Below, in pieces: positions 16,763-25,932 of a stretch of 64,000 nucleotides of DNA; within the stretch, counting starts at the first letter, position 1, and each line of letters opens with the position of its first letter. The DNA comes from Candidatus Rokuibacteriota bacterium (GTDB taxonomy: Bacteria > Methylomirabilota > Methylomirabilia > Rokubacteriales > CSP1-6), in assembly GCA_016193045.1 (NCBI GenBank), contig JACPSW010000012.1:34977-98976 (forward strand), in the 5' to 3' direction. Under the pieces are notes generated by a model. The model was not told the origin of the DNA and searched no databases. It was given only the letters and a program-made list of their open reading frames with translations. Both the position numbers and the translations under genes were made by a program.

Positions 16763-16794
16763 AAAGCCCGGTGCCTGTTCACCGGGCTTTTCCT
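16763..16794 (+). terminator. Intrinsic terminator with no gene upstream
   Basis: AAAGCCCGGTG (16763-16773), loop CCTGTT and CACCGGGCTTT (16780-16790) run into TTTTCCTTT. The stem is a perfect 11 bp. The nearest plus-strand gene upstream ends at 15891, and the genes between are on the other strand, so it should end an unannotated transcript. Confidence 0.85.
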
Positions 16795-16831
16795 TTGTCC
16801 GGCGGGCGTTTCGGGCGCGCCGGCGACCGCC

Positions 16832-16860
16832 TTCCGGGGGTCTGGCCGGTGTGGTATAGT
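16832..16860 (+). promoter_or_regulatory. Candidate promoter of complex I cluster 1
   Basis: TATAGT (16855-16860) is a good -10 box; the -35 position reads TTCCGG, a weak match. The leader is about 30 bases and contains GGGGAGGA before the GTG of nuoA. Confidence 0.45.
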
Positions 16861-16895
16861 CGGGCGGATTTCCGAGTCGCCCGGGGAGGAACGCT

Positions 16896-17245
16896 GTGTC
16901 TGGCTACCTGCCTGTGCTGATCTACGGAGTGATCATCCTCGCGTTCGCGGTCCTTTCTCTCGCCTTGGCCGCGCTGCTCCGGCCGAGCCGGTCCTACGAC
17001 GCCAAGCTGCAGAACTATGAATGCGGCGCCGAGCCCATCGGGGAGGCATGGGTCCAGTTCCCCGTCGGGTTCTACCTGGTGGCGCTGGTGTTCCTCCTCT
17101 TCGACGTCCTGGCGGTCTTTCTCTTCCCCTGGGCGCTGACGCTGCGAGGCCTGGGGATGGCGGCCTTCTGGGCCATGGCGCTGTTCCTCGGCATCCTCTC
17201 TCTCGGCTGGTTGTACGCCTACCGCGAAGGGCTCCTCGATTGGAA

Positions 17246-17249
<4 letters not shown>
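16896..17249 (+). CDS. nuoA: NADH-quinone oxidoreductase subunit A (cluster 1)
   Basis: This small membrane subunit (117 residues, three helices) of the complex I membrane arm has the quinone-site loop [27 protein letters not shown] in two blocks, with the hallmark [19 protein letters not shown] is the second-helix signature. The GTG start follows GGGGAGGA by 6 bases. It is the first gene of an 11-subunit operon that lacks the NADH-binding genes nuoE, nuoF and nuoG. The stop overlaps nuoB. Confidence 0.97.
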
Positions 17250-17878
<629 letters not shown>

Positions 17879-17882
17879 CGCC

Positions 17883-18335
17883 GTGACCCCCGACCGCGCG
17901 ATCTCCCTGATCAAGGAGCGGTTTGGCCTGGAGGCCGCCGGCGAAGGCCGGTCGCTTACGGTCGAAGGGGTTCCCGTCGAGGGCTGGCAGGAGTTCTTCG
18001 ACTTCGCCAAGGAAACGCTCGGTTGCCGCTTCTTCTCGTTCCTCACGGCGGTGGACTGGAAGGAGCAGGGGGTCGAGGTGGTCTGCCGCGTCGAGAATCT
18101 GGACGAGGGCGTGGGGATCCTGGCCAAGTGCCGGCTGGGGGCCGACCTCCGCTGTCCGACGCTCACCGGGCGCTACCGGGGCGCGGACTGGATGGAGCGC
18201 GAGTGCTACGACATGTTCGGGGTGCGCTTCGAGGGCCACCCCGATCTGCGCCGCATCCTGCTGTCGCAGGACTGGGAGGGCCACCCGCTCCGGAAGGACT
18301 ACGCGGTGGACACGCCTCATGCGCCCTACCGATAG
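17883..18335 (+). CDS. nuoC: NADH-quinone oxidoreductase subunit C (cluster 1)
   Basis: This 150-residue peripheral-arm subunit ends in the family signature [21 protein letters not shown] followed by HPLRKDY (split here as two motifs). It docks on NuoD and NuoB. The GTG start at 17883 is 5 bases after the nuoB stop. It is a stand-alone NuoC, not fused to NuoD. The next gene is not nuoD but a NIPSNAP protein, which is unusual. Confidence 0.96.
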   Translation: MTPDRAISLIKERFGLEAAGEGRSLTVEGVPVEGWQEFFDFAKETLGCRFFSFLTAVDWKEQGVEVVCRVENLDEGVGILAKCRLGADLRCPTLTGRYRGADWMERECYDMFGVRFEGHPDLRRILLSQDWEGHPLRKDYAVDTPHAPYR

Positions 18336-18344
18336 GAGTGAGCC

Positions 18345-18989
18345 ATGATTTATGAGCTGCGGACCTACACGCTGATCCCCGGCACGCAGGCCGAGTACCT
18401 CCAGCTCTCGCGCGACATCGGGCGCAAGGTCCGCGGCGACAGGTACGGCAAGCTCGAAGGCGCCTGGACGACCGAGTTCGGCACCCTGAACCAGTACGTG
18501 CACCTCTGGAGCTTCGCCGATCTGAACGAGCGGGAGCGGCTGCGCCGGGCGCTGGGGCAGGACGAGCGATGGACGAAGGAGTACCTCCCGAAGATCCGCC
18601 CCCTGTTGCTCGCCCAGGAGAACAAGATCCTGTACGCCGTGGACGGCGTTCCGCTCACGCGCCCCATCGGCGTCGGCAGCCACGTGTTCGAGCTCCGGAC
18701 CTATCGGACCCACGTGGGCAAGGCGCCCGCGTGGCTCGGCCACTTCAAGGAGATTCTGCCGGTCCGGGAGAGACACTCGAAGATCGTCGGCATGTGGACC
18801 ACCGACGTCGCCCAGCTCAACCAGGTCGTCCATCTCTGGGCGTACAACGACCTGAATCACCGCGCCGAGGTGCGCGCGAAGGTCATGCAGGAGCCGGAGT
18901 GGCAGGCGTTTCTCAACAAGGGATTACCGCTGCTGGCGGAGATGCAATCCATCATTCTGACTCCGACGGAAACGTCGCCGCTCAAGTAG
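18345..18989 (+). CDS. Tandem NIPSNAP-domain protein inside the nuo operon
   Basis: This 214-residue protein consists of two NIPSNAP/EthD-like ferredoxin-fold domains. IYELRTYTLIPGTQAEYL starts the first and VFELRTYRTHVGKAPAWL the second. Each also has a matching WTTEFGTLNQYVHLW / WTTDVAQLNQVVHLW block. The domain is known from mitochondrial NIPSNAP proteins and bacterial stress or monooxygenase-like proteins; no reaction is established for this one. The ATG at 18345 follows a GGAGTGA site, and nuoD starts 3 bases after its stop, so it must be co-transcribed and probably made in step with complex I. Confidence 0.88.
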   Translation: MIYELRTYTLIPGTQAEYLQLSRDIGRKVRGDRYGKLEGAWTTEFGTLNQYVHLWSFADLNERERLRRALGQDERWTKEYLPKIRPLLLAQENKILYAVDGVPLTRPIGVGSHVFELRTYRTHVGKAPAWLGHFKEILPVRERHSKIVGMWTTDVAQLNQVVHLWAYNDLNHRAEVRAKVMQEPEWQAFLNKGLPLLAEMQSIILTPTETSPLK

Positions 18990-18992
18990 CAC

Positions 18993-20156
18993 ATGCCCGA
19001 CCTGGAAGCCCGCAAGGTCATCGAGCTCGGCTACGGGGGGAGCGAGCGCCTCGTGATGAACATGGGGCCCCAGCACCCCTCCGCCCACGGGGTCTTCCGG
19101 ATGATCCTCACCCTCGAGGGGGAGACCATCGCGGCCATGGACTCGGTGATCGGCTACCTCCACCGCTGCCACGAGAAGCTCGGCGAGACGCTCACCTACG
19201 CCCAGTACCCGTCCATCGCGTCCAAGACGGACTATGTGGCCGCCATGACGTCGGAGCTCGCCTACGTCCTGGCCGCCGAGAACATCGGGAAGATCGAGGT
19301 TCCCAAGCGCGCCCAGCACCTTCGAGTGCTCGTCGCGGAATTGCAGCGGATCGCCTCGCATTGCCTCTGGCTCGGCACGTGGTGCCTGGACATGGGGGGC
19401 GCGCTCGGCGGCGGCGCCACCGTGTTCCTCTACTGCTTCCGGGAGCGGGAAAATGTCTTGGACCTGTTCGAGTCCCTGACGGGCGCGCGCCTCCTCTACG
19501 GCTTCCACCAGGTCGGGGGGACGCGCTACGACCTGCCGGAGGGCTGGGCCCAGCGCTGCCGCGACACGATGACCGTCATCGACCGGCGGCTCGACGAATA
19601 CGAGGACATGCTCGAAACGAACACGGCGTTCCAGGTCCGCTCCCAGGGCGTCGGCGTCGTCTCGAGGGAGCTGGCCCAGGAAGTCGGCATCGCGGGTCCG
19701 CTCCTCCGCGGGTCGGGGGTGGATTTCGACATCCGACGCGACGACCCGTACTCGTCCTACGGGGATTTCGACTTCAGGATTCCCGTGGAGACGGCCGGCG
19801 ATTGCTACGCGAGATACCGGGTGAGGATGCAGGAGTTCAGGGAGTCCAGCAAGATCGTCCGCCAGGTCCTGGACGGGCTGCCCGAGGGGCCCATCTCCTC
19901 CAAGCCGGCGTTGAAGTCGGTGGGACAGGTGAGGATCCCGAAGGGCGAGGGCTACGCCCGGGTCGAGGGGCCGCGCGGCGAGGTCGGGTGCTACCTGATC
20001 GCCGACGGCGGGCCCAAGCCGTACCGGATGAAGTGGCGCGGGGCGTCCTTCTCGAACCTCGCGATCCTTCCCCACATCGTGCCGGGCCACAAGGTGGCCG
20101 ACGTGGTCGCGATCATGGGATCGGTGGACCCGGTCTTCGGCGAGGTGGATCGCTGA
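18993..20156 (+). CDS. nuoD: NADH-quinone oxidoreductase subunit D (cluster 1)
   Basis: This 49-kDa-type subunit forms the quinone pocket with NuoB. The N-terminal MGPQHPSAHGVFRM has the His-containing quinone loop, and GYLHRCHEKLGE is the second signature. At 387 residues it is short: between RQVLDGLPEGPISS and RVEGPRGEVGCYLIADG it lacks the loop present in NAD-linked NuoD. This compact C-terminal form recalls FpoD/NdhH-type subunits of complexes without NuoEFG. It agrees with the missing NADH module in this operon. The stop overlaps nuoH. Confidence 0.96.
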   Translation: MPDLEARKVIELGYGGSERLVMNMGPQHPSAHGVFRMILTLEGETIAAMDSVIGYLHRCHEKLGETLTYAQYPSIASKTDYVAAMTSELAYVLAAENIGKIEVPKRAQHLRVLVAELQRIASHCLWLGTWCLDMGGALGGGATVFLYCFRERENVLDLFESLTGARLLYGFHQVGGTRYDLPEGWAQRCRDTMTVIDRRLDEYEDMLETNTAFQVRSQGVGVVSRELAQEVGIAGPLLRGSGVDFDIRRDDPYSSYGDFDFRIPVETAGDCYARYRVRMQEFRESSKIVRQVLDGLPEGPISSKPALKSVGQVRIPKGEGYARVEGPRGEVGCYLIADGGPKPYRMKWRGASFSNLAILPHIVPGHKVADVVAIMGSVDPVFGEVDR

Positions 20157-21133
20157 TGCGGGACGTCATCGCCGCCTTCATTCTTCTCAACGCGGTCGTC
20201 CTCATCGTCACGTACCTCACCTACGTCGAGCGCAAGTTCGCCGCCCGGATGCAGTCGCGGATCGGGCCCTACCGCGTGGGGCGCCCCCACGGCTGGCTCC
20301 AGCCCATCGCCGATGCCATCAAGCTCTTGATCAAGGAGGACATCATTCCGGCCCTGGCGGACCGCCCGGTCTACAACCTGGCGCCGATCGTCTTCCTGAT
20401 CCCGTCGCTCCTCATCTTCGCCACGATCCCCTTCGCCCCGGGACTCGGCCTGGCGGACCTGAATATCGGGATCCTGTTCTTCCTGGCCGTCTCGTCCCTG
20501 GAGATCGTGGGGTTGTTCATGGCCGGCTGGGGCTCCAACAACAAGTACGCGCTCCTGTCCGTCATGCGGGCGGTCAACCAGATCATCTCCTACGAGGTGC
20601 CCTTTGTCCTGACCGCGCTGATTCCGGTGGTCCTGGCCGGGTCGCTCCAGCTTTCCGCCATCGTCGAGGCGCAGCGGGGGCTTTGGTTCGTAGCCTATCC
20701 TGTCATCGGACAACTGGCGTTCGTCGCGTTCATCGTCGCCACCATCGCCTCGGAGAACCGGGTGCCCTTCGACATCCTCGAGGCCGAGTCGGAGCTGGTG
20801 GCGGGCTTTCGCGTCGAGTACAGCGGGATGAAGTTCGCGCTGATCCAGCTGGCGGAATACACCCACATGTTCGGGGTCTCCTGCCTCGGCACGCTGCTCT
20901 TCCTCGGCGGCTGGCTCGGGCCGGGGAGCGCCCACCCCGGCTGGGGGGCCGTCTGGTTCCTCCTCAAGGCCCTCTTCATCTTCCTCCTCGTGACGTGGGT
21001 GCGCTGGAGCTTCGTCCGGATCCGGGTGGATCAGATCCTGGGGCTCTCCTGGAAGGTGCTGCTGCCGGCGACATTGATCCTCCTCATGGCCACCGGGTTC
21101 TGGGTGGCGTGGAGCAGCGGCCATGTCGCGTAA
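20156..21133 (+). CDS. nuoH: NADH-quinone oxidoreductase subunit H (cluster 1)
   Basis: This 325-residue membrane subunit (about 8 helices) lines the quinone channel. TYVERKFAARMQSRIGPYRVG and GWLQPIADAIKLLIKED are the N-terminal hallmarks. ENRVPFDILEAESELVAGF carries the conserved acidic residues, and [16 protein letters not shown] follows. The ATG at 20156 overlaps the nuoD stop (TGATG), and the 3' end overlaps nuoI by 11 bases. A second, different NuoH is encoded at 57854. Confidence 0.96.
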   Translation: MRDVIAAFILLNAVVLIVTYLTYVERKFAARMQSRIGPYRVGRPHGWLQPIADAIKLLIKEDIIPALADRPVYNLAPIVFLIPSLLIFATIPFAPGLGLADLNIGILFFLAVSSLEIVGLFMAGWGSNNKYALLSVMRAVNQIISYEVPFVLTALIPVVLAGSLQLSAIVEAQRGLWFVAYPVIGQLAFVAFIVATIASENRVPFDILEAESELVAGFRVEYSGMKFALIQLAEYTHMFGVSCLGTLLFLGGWLGPGSAHPGWGAVWFLLKALFIFLLVTWVRWSFVRIRVDQILGLSWKVLLPATLILLMATGFWVAWSSGHVA

Positions 21134-21653
21134 CGGGACGACGGGCTTCTGGGGGGACACCTGGCAGACGGCCCGCGCCGTGGCCTGGGCCATGTCGGTG
21201 ACCCTGAAGAACCTGTTCAGAAAGCCCGTGACGGTCCACTACCCGGACGTCGTCCGCCCCTACCCCGACCGCCTGCGCGGGATCCTGGCGCTCGCCTACG
21301 ACGAGACGGGGGAGGAGGCCTGCATCGGCTGCCGGCTCTGCGAGTACGTCTGCCCGCCCCAGGTGATCAAGGTGGAGATGCTGAAGCGGGAGAAGCGCAA
21401 TTACGCGAAGACCTTCACCCTGGAGCTCTACGCCTGCGAGTTCTGCGAGCTCTGCGTCCAGGTCTGCCCCACGGACGCCATCATCATGCTGAAGAGCTTC
21501 GACCTGGCCACGGGGGACCGCCGCGAGCTGCTCCTCGACAAGGACCGCCTCCACGCCCTGGGCAAGCAGTTCGAGCCGTCGTGGGCGACGGGGAACAAAC
21601 TCAGGGAGATGCAGCGGCCGCCCAAAGCGGCCAAGGCGGAGGCCCAAGAGTGA
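21123..21653 (+). CDS. nuoI: NADH-quinone oxidoreductase subunit I (cluster 1)
   Basis: This 176-residue ferredoxin-type subunit has two [4Fe-4S] motifs, CIGCRLCEYVCP (about residue 61) and CEFCELCVQVCP (about residue 101), for clusters N6a and N6b. The N-terminal amphipathic segment (GLMVTLKNLF-like: AMSVTLKNLFRKPVTVHYP) docks it to the membrane arm. The C-terminal 50 residues are charged and low in complexity. It overlaps both nuoH and nuoJ. Confidence 0.96.
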   Translation: MSRNGTTGFWGDTWQTARAVAWAMSVTLKNLFRKPVTVHYPDVVRPYPDRLRGILALAYDETGEEACIGCRLCEYVCPPQVIKVEMLKREKRNYAKTFTLELYACEFCELCVQVCPTDAIIMLKSFDLATGDRRELLLDKDRLHALGKQFEPSWATGNKLREMQRPPKAAKAEAQE

Positions 21654-22144
21654 GCCTCGAGGCGGCGGGCTTCTGGGGGCTGGCCCTGGTGCTCCTGGCC
21701 TCCAGTCTCGCCGTCGTCCTTTCCAAGAATCTCTTCCACTCGGTCCTCTACCTGGCCGTCGCGCTCGTCGCCACGGCCGGCGTGTTCCTCCTCCTCCAGG
21801 CCGAGTTCCTGGCCGCGGTCCAGGTCCTCCTCTACGCCGGCGGCGTGGTCACGATCGTGGTCTTCGCCATCGTGGTCACGGAGCGGCTGGTGGGGGAGCG
21901 GCTGGCCCAGACCAACCGGGGCGTCTTCACCGGGGGCCTCGTCTCCCTCGTCGTGCTGGTCATCCTGGTGCTCTCCCTTTGGCGCGCGGACCTCCCCCGG
22001 ACCGCGCCCCCCCCGCCGGCGGATCTGACCCAGGCCATCGGGCGCGACCTCCTGACCCGCTTCGTGCTCCCGTTCGAGCTCCTGGCGGTGCTCTTCCTGG
22101 CGGGGCTCCTCGGCGCGCTCTTCTTCGCGCGGAAGGAGGAGTGA
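21650..22144 (+). CDS. nuoJ: NADH-quinone oxidoreductase subunit J (cluster 1)
   Basis: This 164-residue membrane subunit has five helices. FLAAVQVLLYAGGVVTIVVF is the hallmark third helix with its flexible GG/pi-bulge region, and NLFHSVLYLAVALVATAG precedes it. The GTG start at 21650 overlaps the nuoI stop. A Pro-rich loop (APPPPADL) separates the last two helices. The stop overlaps nuoK by one base. Confidence 0.94.
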   Translation: MSLEAAGFWGLALVLLASSLAVVLSKNLFHSVLYLAVALVATAGVFLLLQAEFLAAVQVLLYAGGVVTIVVFAIVVTERLVGERLAQTNRGVFTGGLVSLVVLVILVLSLWRADLPRTAPPPPADLTQAIGRDLLTRFVLPFELLAVLFLAGLLGALFFARKEE

Positions 22145-22443
22145 TGGGGCTCCAGCCCTACCTCATCCTGGCGGCCTGCCTCTTCACGATCGGCCTCTTC
22201 GGCGTCTTGACGCGGCGGAACGCCATCGGGATCCTCCTGGGCATCGAGCTGATGCTGAACGCGGTCAACGTGAATCTCGTCGCTTTCGCGCGCTTCACGG
22301 GCGAGACGGCGGGACTGATCTTCACGCTGTTCACCATTTCCATCACCGTCGCCGAGGTCGCGCTGGGGCTTGCCATCGTCATTTTGATCTTCCGGGTCCG
22401 GCGCACGGTGGAAGCGGATCAGTTGCATCTCTTAAAAGGCTGA
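22144..22443 (+). CDS. nuoK: NADH-quinone oxidoreductase subunit K (cluster 1)
   Basis: This 99-residue subunit has three helices and the two buried acids of the proton path, in GIELMLNAVNVN and TVAEVALGLAIV. GVLTRRNAIGILLGIE is the usual N-terminal block. The gene ends inside the first unit of a 16-bp tandem repeat: the stop TGA is part of AAAGGCTGATTTCACT. NuoL starts about 120 bases later, the only long gap in this operon. Confidence 0.96.
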   Translation: MGLQPYLILAACLFTIGLFGVLTRRNAIGILLGIELMLNAVNVNLVAFARFTGETAGLIFTLFTISITVAEVALGLAIVILIFRVRRTVEADQLHLLKG

Positions 22444-22555
22444 TTTCACTAAAGGCTGATTTCACTAAAGGCTGGTTTCACTAAAGGCTGATCTCACTAG
22501 GCTGAGTTCACGAAGGGCTGAGTTCACGAAGGGCTGAGTTCACTCAAAGGCTGAT
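22435..22555 (+). repeat. 16-bp tandem repeat between nuoK and nuoL
   Basis: Seven units are visible: two exact copies of AAAGGCTGATTTCACT (22435-22466), then AAAGGCTGGTTTCACT, AAAGGCTGATCTCACT, a 14-base unit AGGCTGAGTTCACG, AAGGGCTGAGTTCACG and AAGGGCTGAGTTCACT, with a decayed eighth (CAAAGGCTGATC). Almost every unit carries TGA. The period is not a multiple of three and there are no spacers. It is AT-richer than its surroundings and lies within the transcribed nuo operon. Confidence 0.95.
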
Positions 22556-22564
22556 CGCGCCCAC

Positions 22565-24388
22565 ATGAATGCCGGCACGCTGGCCCTGGCGGCCCTGGGG
22601 CTGCCGTTTTGCTCGTTCGTCCTCTTGGCGGTGGCGCTCCCGCTCCGGCGCGCCGGCCGGGCCGCCGGGGCCCTCTCCATCGCCGCGATCGGCGGCTCCC
22701 TCTTGGCCTCGCTGGTGCTCTGGCGAACGCTTCCGGGCGAGAGCGTCGAGCTGACTTGGACGTGGCTCCCCGCCGAGGGCGGGCCCATGGCGACCGTGGG
22801 CATCCTCGTGGACCACTTGACCGCGAGCATGCTCGTCCTGGTGGCGCTCGTTTCGTTCCTCGTCCAGCTCTACTCGCTGGGCTACCTGGAGCACGAAACG
22901 CCGCCCGCCCTCGGCCGCTACTACGCCTACCACTCGCTCTTCGCGTTCTCGATGCTGGGCCTGGTCCTCGCCTCGAACTTCCTCCAGATGTTCATCTTCT
23001 GGGAGCTCGTCGGGCTCTGCTCCTACCTCCTGATCGGCTTCTGGTACACGAAGCCCGAGGCGGCGCGGGCCGCGGTAAAGGCGTTCTGGGTGACGAAGGC
23101 CGGGGACCTCGGCTTCATCATCGGCATCGTCCTGCTCTGGGGGCAGGCCGGAACCTTCCAGTTCTCCCGCCTCTTCCAGATGGCGGGGGACAGGACGCTG
23201 CCGACGGCGGGGCTCGCGCTCATCATGTTCCTCATCTATCTGGGGGCCGTGGGCAAGAGCGCCCAGTTCCCCCTGCACGTCTGGCTCCCGGATGCCATGG
23301 AGGGGCCCACCCCGGTCTCCGCCCTGATCCACGCCGCCACCATGGTGGCGGCCGGCGTTTACCTCGTCAGCCGCGTCTATCCGCTCTTCCTGCTGACGCC
23401 CGACGTACTGGCGCTGATCGGCTGGGTGGGGGCCTTCACCGCGCTCCTCGCCGCCACGCTGGGCCTCGTCCAGGCCGACATCAAGCGGGTCCTCGCGTAC
23501 TCCACGGTCTCCCAGCTGGGGTTCATGATGGCGGCGCTCGGGGCCGGCGCGAGCGACGCGGGATTCTTCCACCTCTTGACCCACGGCCTCTTCAAGGCGC
23601 TCCTCTTTCTCGGCGCGGGCGCGGTGATCCATGCGGTGGGCACCAACGACATCTGGCAGATGGGGCGCCTCGCCCGCGCGATGCCCCAGACGATGATCGT
23701 CTTCCTCGTGGGGACTCTGGCGCTCGCCGGGATCTGGCCGTTCGCCGGCTTCTTCTCCAAGGATGCGGTGCTCGCCGGCGTCTGGGAGGGCGGGCTTGCG
23801 ATCCCCTTCCTGATGCTGGCGCTCAGCGTCTTTCTCACGGCCTTCTACATGTTTCGCGTCGTCTTTGTCGTGTTCTTTGGTCCCCGCCACGCGGAGGGGC
23901 ATGCCCATGACGCCCCGCCGGTGATGGCGGCGCCGCTCTGGATTCTGGCGGTCCTCACCGTGGGCTGGGGGATCGGCCTGGCGACCCGCGGCGGGGGCGA
24001 AAAGGCTCACGGGCCGGAGTGGGTGCCGTGGCTCGCGACGGCGCTGGCCGTGGCCGGCATCGGCTTCGCCTGGCTCACCTACCAGAAGCGCGTGGTCACC
24101 CCCGAGACGCTGGCGCGGGCCTTCGCGCCGGTCTACACGGCCGCCGTCGGCAAATTTTGGCTCGACGACCTCTACGGCGGCCTCTACCGCAGCACCCTCC
24201 TCGGCTTCTCGCGCCTCGTGGGATGGGTGGACCGGTACCTGGTGGACGGCCTCGTGAATCTGGCCAGCGCCTGGACGCTCCGCTGGGGCGACGGCCTCCG
24301 GCGGATCCAGACCGGGCGGGCCCAGGACTACCTCTACGGCATCGCCTTCGGTCTCCTCCTCGTCATCGTCTGGGGTTACTGGCGCTGA
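22565..24388 (+). CDS. nuoL: NADH-quinone oxidoreductase subunit L (cluster 1)
   Basis: This 607-residue proton-pumping antiporter-like subunit ends in the long lateral helix and final C-terminal helix. FIFWELVGLCSYLLIGFWY is the conserved TM5 Glu region. VGKSAQFPLHVWLPDAMEGP and SALIHAATMVAAGVYL hold the Lys and His of the proton channel. The ATG at 22565 lies just after the tandem repeat and has no strong ribosome site (TGATCGCGCCCAC), so its translation may depend on the repeat region. The stop overlaps nuoM. Cluster 2 has no counterpart. Confidence 0.96.
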   Translation: MNAGTLALAALGLPFCSFVLLAVALPLRRAGRAAGALSIAAIGGSLLASLVLWRTLPGESVELTWTWLPAEGGPMATVGILVDHLTASMLVLVALVSFLVQLYSLGYLEHETPPALGRYYAYHSLFAFSMLGLVLASNFLQMFIFWELVGLCSYLLIGFWYTKPEAARAAVKAFWVTKAGDLGFIIGIVLLWGQAGTFQFSRLFQMAGDRTLPTAGLALIMFLIYLGAVGKSAQFPLHVWLPDAMEGPTPVSALIHAATMVAAGVYLVSRVYPLFLLTPDVLALIGWVGAFTALLAATLGLVQADIKRVLAYSTVSQLGFMMAALGAGASDAGFFHLLTHGLFKALLFLGAGAVIHAVGTNDIWQMGRLARAMPQTMIVFLVGTLALAGIWPFAGFFSKDAVLAGVWEGGLAIPFLMLALSVFLTAFYMFRVVFVVFFGPRHAEGHAHDAPPVMAAPLWILAVLTVGWGIGLATRGGGEKAHGPEWVPWLATALAVAGIGFAWLTYQKRVVTPETLARAFAPVYTAAVGKFWLDDLYGGLYRSTLLGFSRLVGWVDRYLVDGLVNLASAWTLRWGDGLRRIQTGRAQDYLYGIAFGLLLVIVWGYWR

Positions 24389-25932
24389 TGGGCTGGAACG
24401 GCCTCCCTATCCTCACGCTCATCACCTGGGCGCCCTTCGTGGGCGCGGTGCTCATCATGTTCACCGCCCGGCACCACCCCCTGGCGGTGCGCCTGATCGG
24501 GGCGGTGACCACCGGCATCTCGCTCGTCCTGTCGGTCGCGGTCTATCTCGCCTATGACACGGAAGCGGCGGGGTTCCAGTTCTACGAGAAGATCCCGCTG
24601 GTGCCGGCCCTGGGAATTTCGTACGAGGTGGCGGTAGACGGCATCGGCCTCATCCTGGTGCTGCTCACGGCCATCATCATCTTCTCCGGCGTATTCGCCT
24701 CCTGGACGGTCCAGACGCGGAGCCAGGAGTTCTACGCGCTGCTGCTGGTCCTCGTCACCGGTGTCTTCGGCGTCTTCGTCTCGCTGGACCTCTTCGTCTT
24801 CTTCCTGTTCTACGAGCTGGCCGTGCTGCCCATGTACCTCCTGATCGGGATCTGGGGGTCCTCGGCCCAGGTGCGCCCGCGGGGCATCTTCGGCTGGGCG
24901 ATGCGGGAGACGGGGGTCGGGTCCAAGGAGTACGCCGCGATGAAGCTGACCCTGTACCTGCTTCTCGGGTCCGCCTTCATTCTCGTGGGGATCCTCGCCC
25001 TCTACATGGCCGCGGGCGGTTCGTCGTTCTCCTTCCTCGAGCTGGAGGGCGCCGCCTTCGACCCGGTCCTCCAGCGCTGGGTGTTTCTGCTCTTCTACGT
25101 GGGGTTCGGGGTGCTGGCGGGTATCTGGCCGCTCCACACCTGGTCCCCGGACGGCCACGCGTCCGCTCCCACCGCCGTCTCGATGCTCCACGCCGGCGTC
25201 CTGATGAAGCTCGGCGCCTACGGGATCGTGCGGCTGGGGATGGGGCTGCTCCCCGAGGGCACGCACGACTGGGTGTGGCTCGTGGGGACGATCGCGACCA
25301 TCAACATCGTCTATGGCGCGCTGTCGGCCATGGCCCAGACGGATCTCAAGTACGTCATCGCCTACTCCTCCGTGTCCCACATGGGGATCGTGCTGCTGGG
25401 GGCGGCCACGCTGACGGAGGCGGGGCTGAACGGCTCGGTCTTCCAGATGTTCGCCCACGGGATCATGACCGGCCTGTTCTTCGCCCTGGTCGGCCTGGTG
25501 TACGAGAAGGCGCACTCGCGGGAGATCTTCAAGATGGGCGGCTTCGGCCGGATGATGCCCGGCATCGCCACGGCGTTCACCCTCGGCGGTCTCTCGTCGC
25601 TCGGCCTGCCCGCCACCTCGGGCTTCGTGGCCGAGTTTCTCACGTTCCTGGGCGCCTGGCGCTCGGCCCACTCCTGGTGGCTCTTCCCGGCGGTGGCGGG
25701 GACCTTCCTCACCGCCGTGTACGTCCTCCGGGTGGTGAAGCAGATCTTCTGGGGCGAGATCCCGGCGCACGGCGAGTTCCACGACCTGCCCGATGCCCGG
25801 GGGCCCGAATGGGTGGCGCTCGGGCTTCTCATGTTCGTGATCGTCCTCTTCGGCATGGTTCCGTGGATCGCCGTTTACCCGATCGATACGGCCACAGTGC
25901 CGCTGCTGATCCGGCTGGGGATCCGCCCGTGA
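24388..25932 (+). CDS. nuoM: NADH-quinone oxidoreductase subunit M (cluster 1)
   Basis: This 514-residue antiporter-like pump subunit has FFLFYELAVLPMYLLIGIWG with the TM5 Glu. KLTLYLLLGSAFILVGI and GIWPLHTWSPDGHASAPTA hold the channel Lys and its surroundings, and SMLHAGVLMKLGAYGIVR follows. The ATG at 24388 overlaps the nuoL TGA. About 14 helices are expected. It is the central of the three pumping modules in the membrane arm, and no copy occurs in cluster 2. Confidence 0.96.
   Translation: MGWNGLPILTLITWAPFVGAVLIMFTARHHPLAVRLIGAVTTGISLVLSVAVYLAYDTEAAGFQFYEKIPLVPALGISYEVAVDGIGLILVLLTAIIIFSGVFASWTVQTRSQEFYALLLVLVTGVFGVFVSLDLFVFFLFYELAVLPMYLLIGIWGSSAQVRPRGIFGWAMRETGVGSKEYAAMKLTLYLLLGSAFILVGILALYMAAGGSSFSFLELEGAAFDPVLQRWVFLLFYVGFGVLAGIWPLHTWSPDGHASAPTAVSMLHAGVLMKLGAYGIVRLGMGLLPEGTHDWVWLVGTIATINIVYGALSAMAQTDLKYVIAYSSVSHMGIVLLGAATLTEAGLNGSVFQMFAHGIMTGLFFALVGLVYEKAHSREIFKMGGFGRMMPGIATAFTLGGLSSLGLPATSGFVAEFLTFLGAWRSAHSWWLFPAVAGTFLTAVYVLRVVKQIFWGEIPAHGEFHDLPDARGPEWVALGLLMFVIVLFGMVPWIAVYPIDTATVPLLIRLGIRP

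Noticed and set aside
22435..22555. CRISPR array
   Set aside because: The units are directly adjacent with no spacers, and no cas genes are present.
22544..24010. Minus-strand open frame opposite nuoL
   Set aside because: Shadow of the nuoL reading frame; no start context and no recognisable protein.
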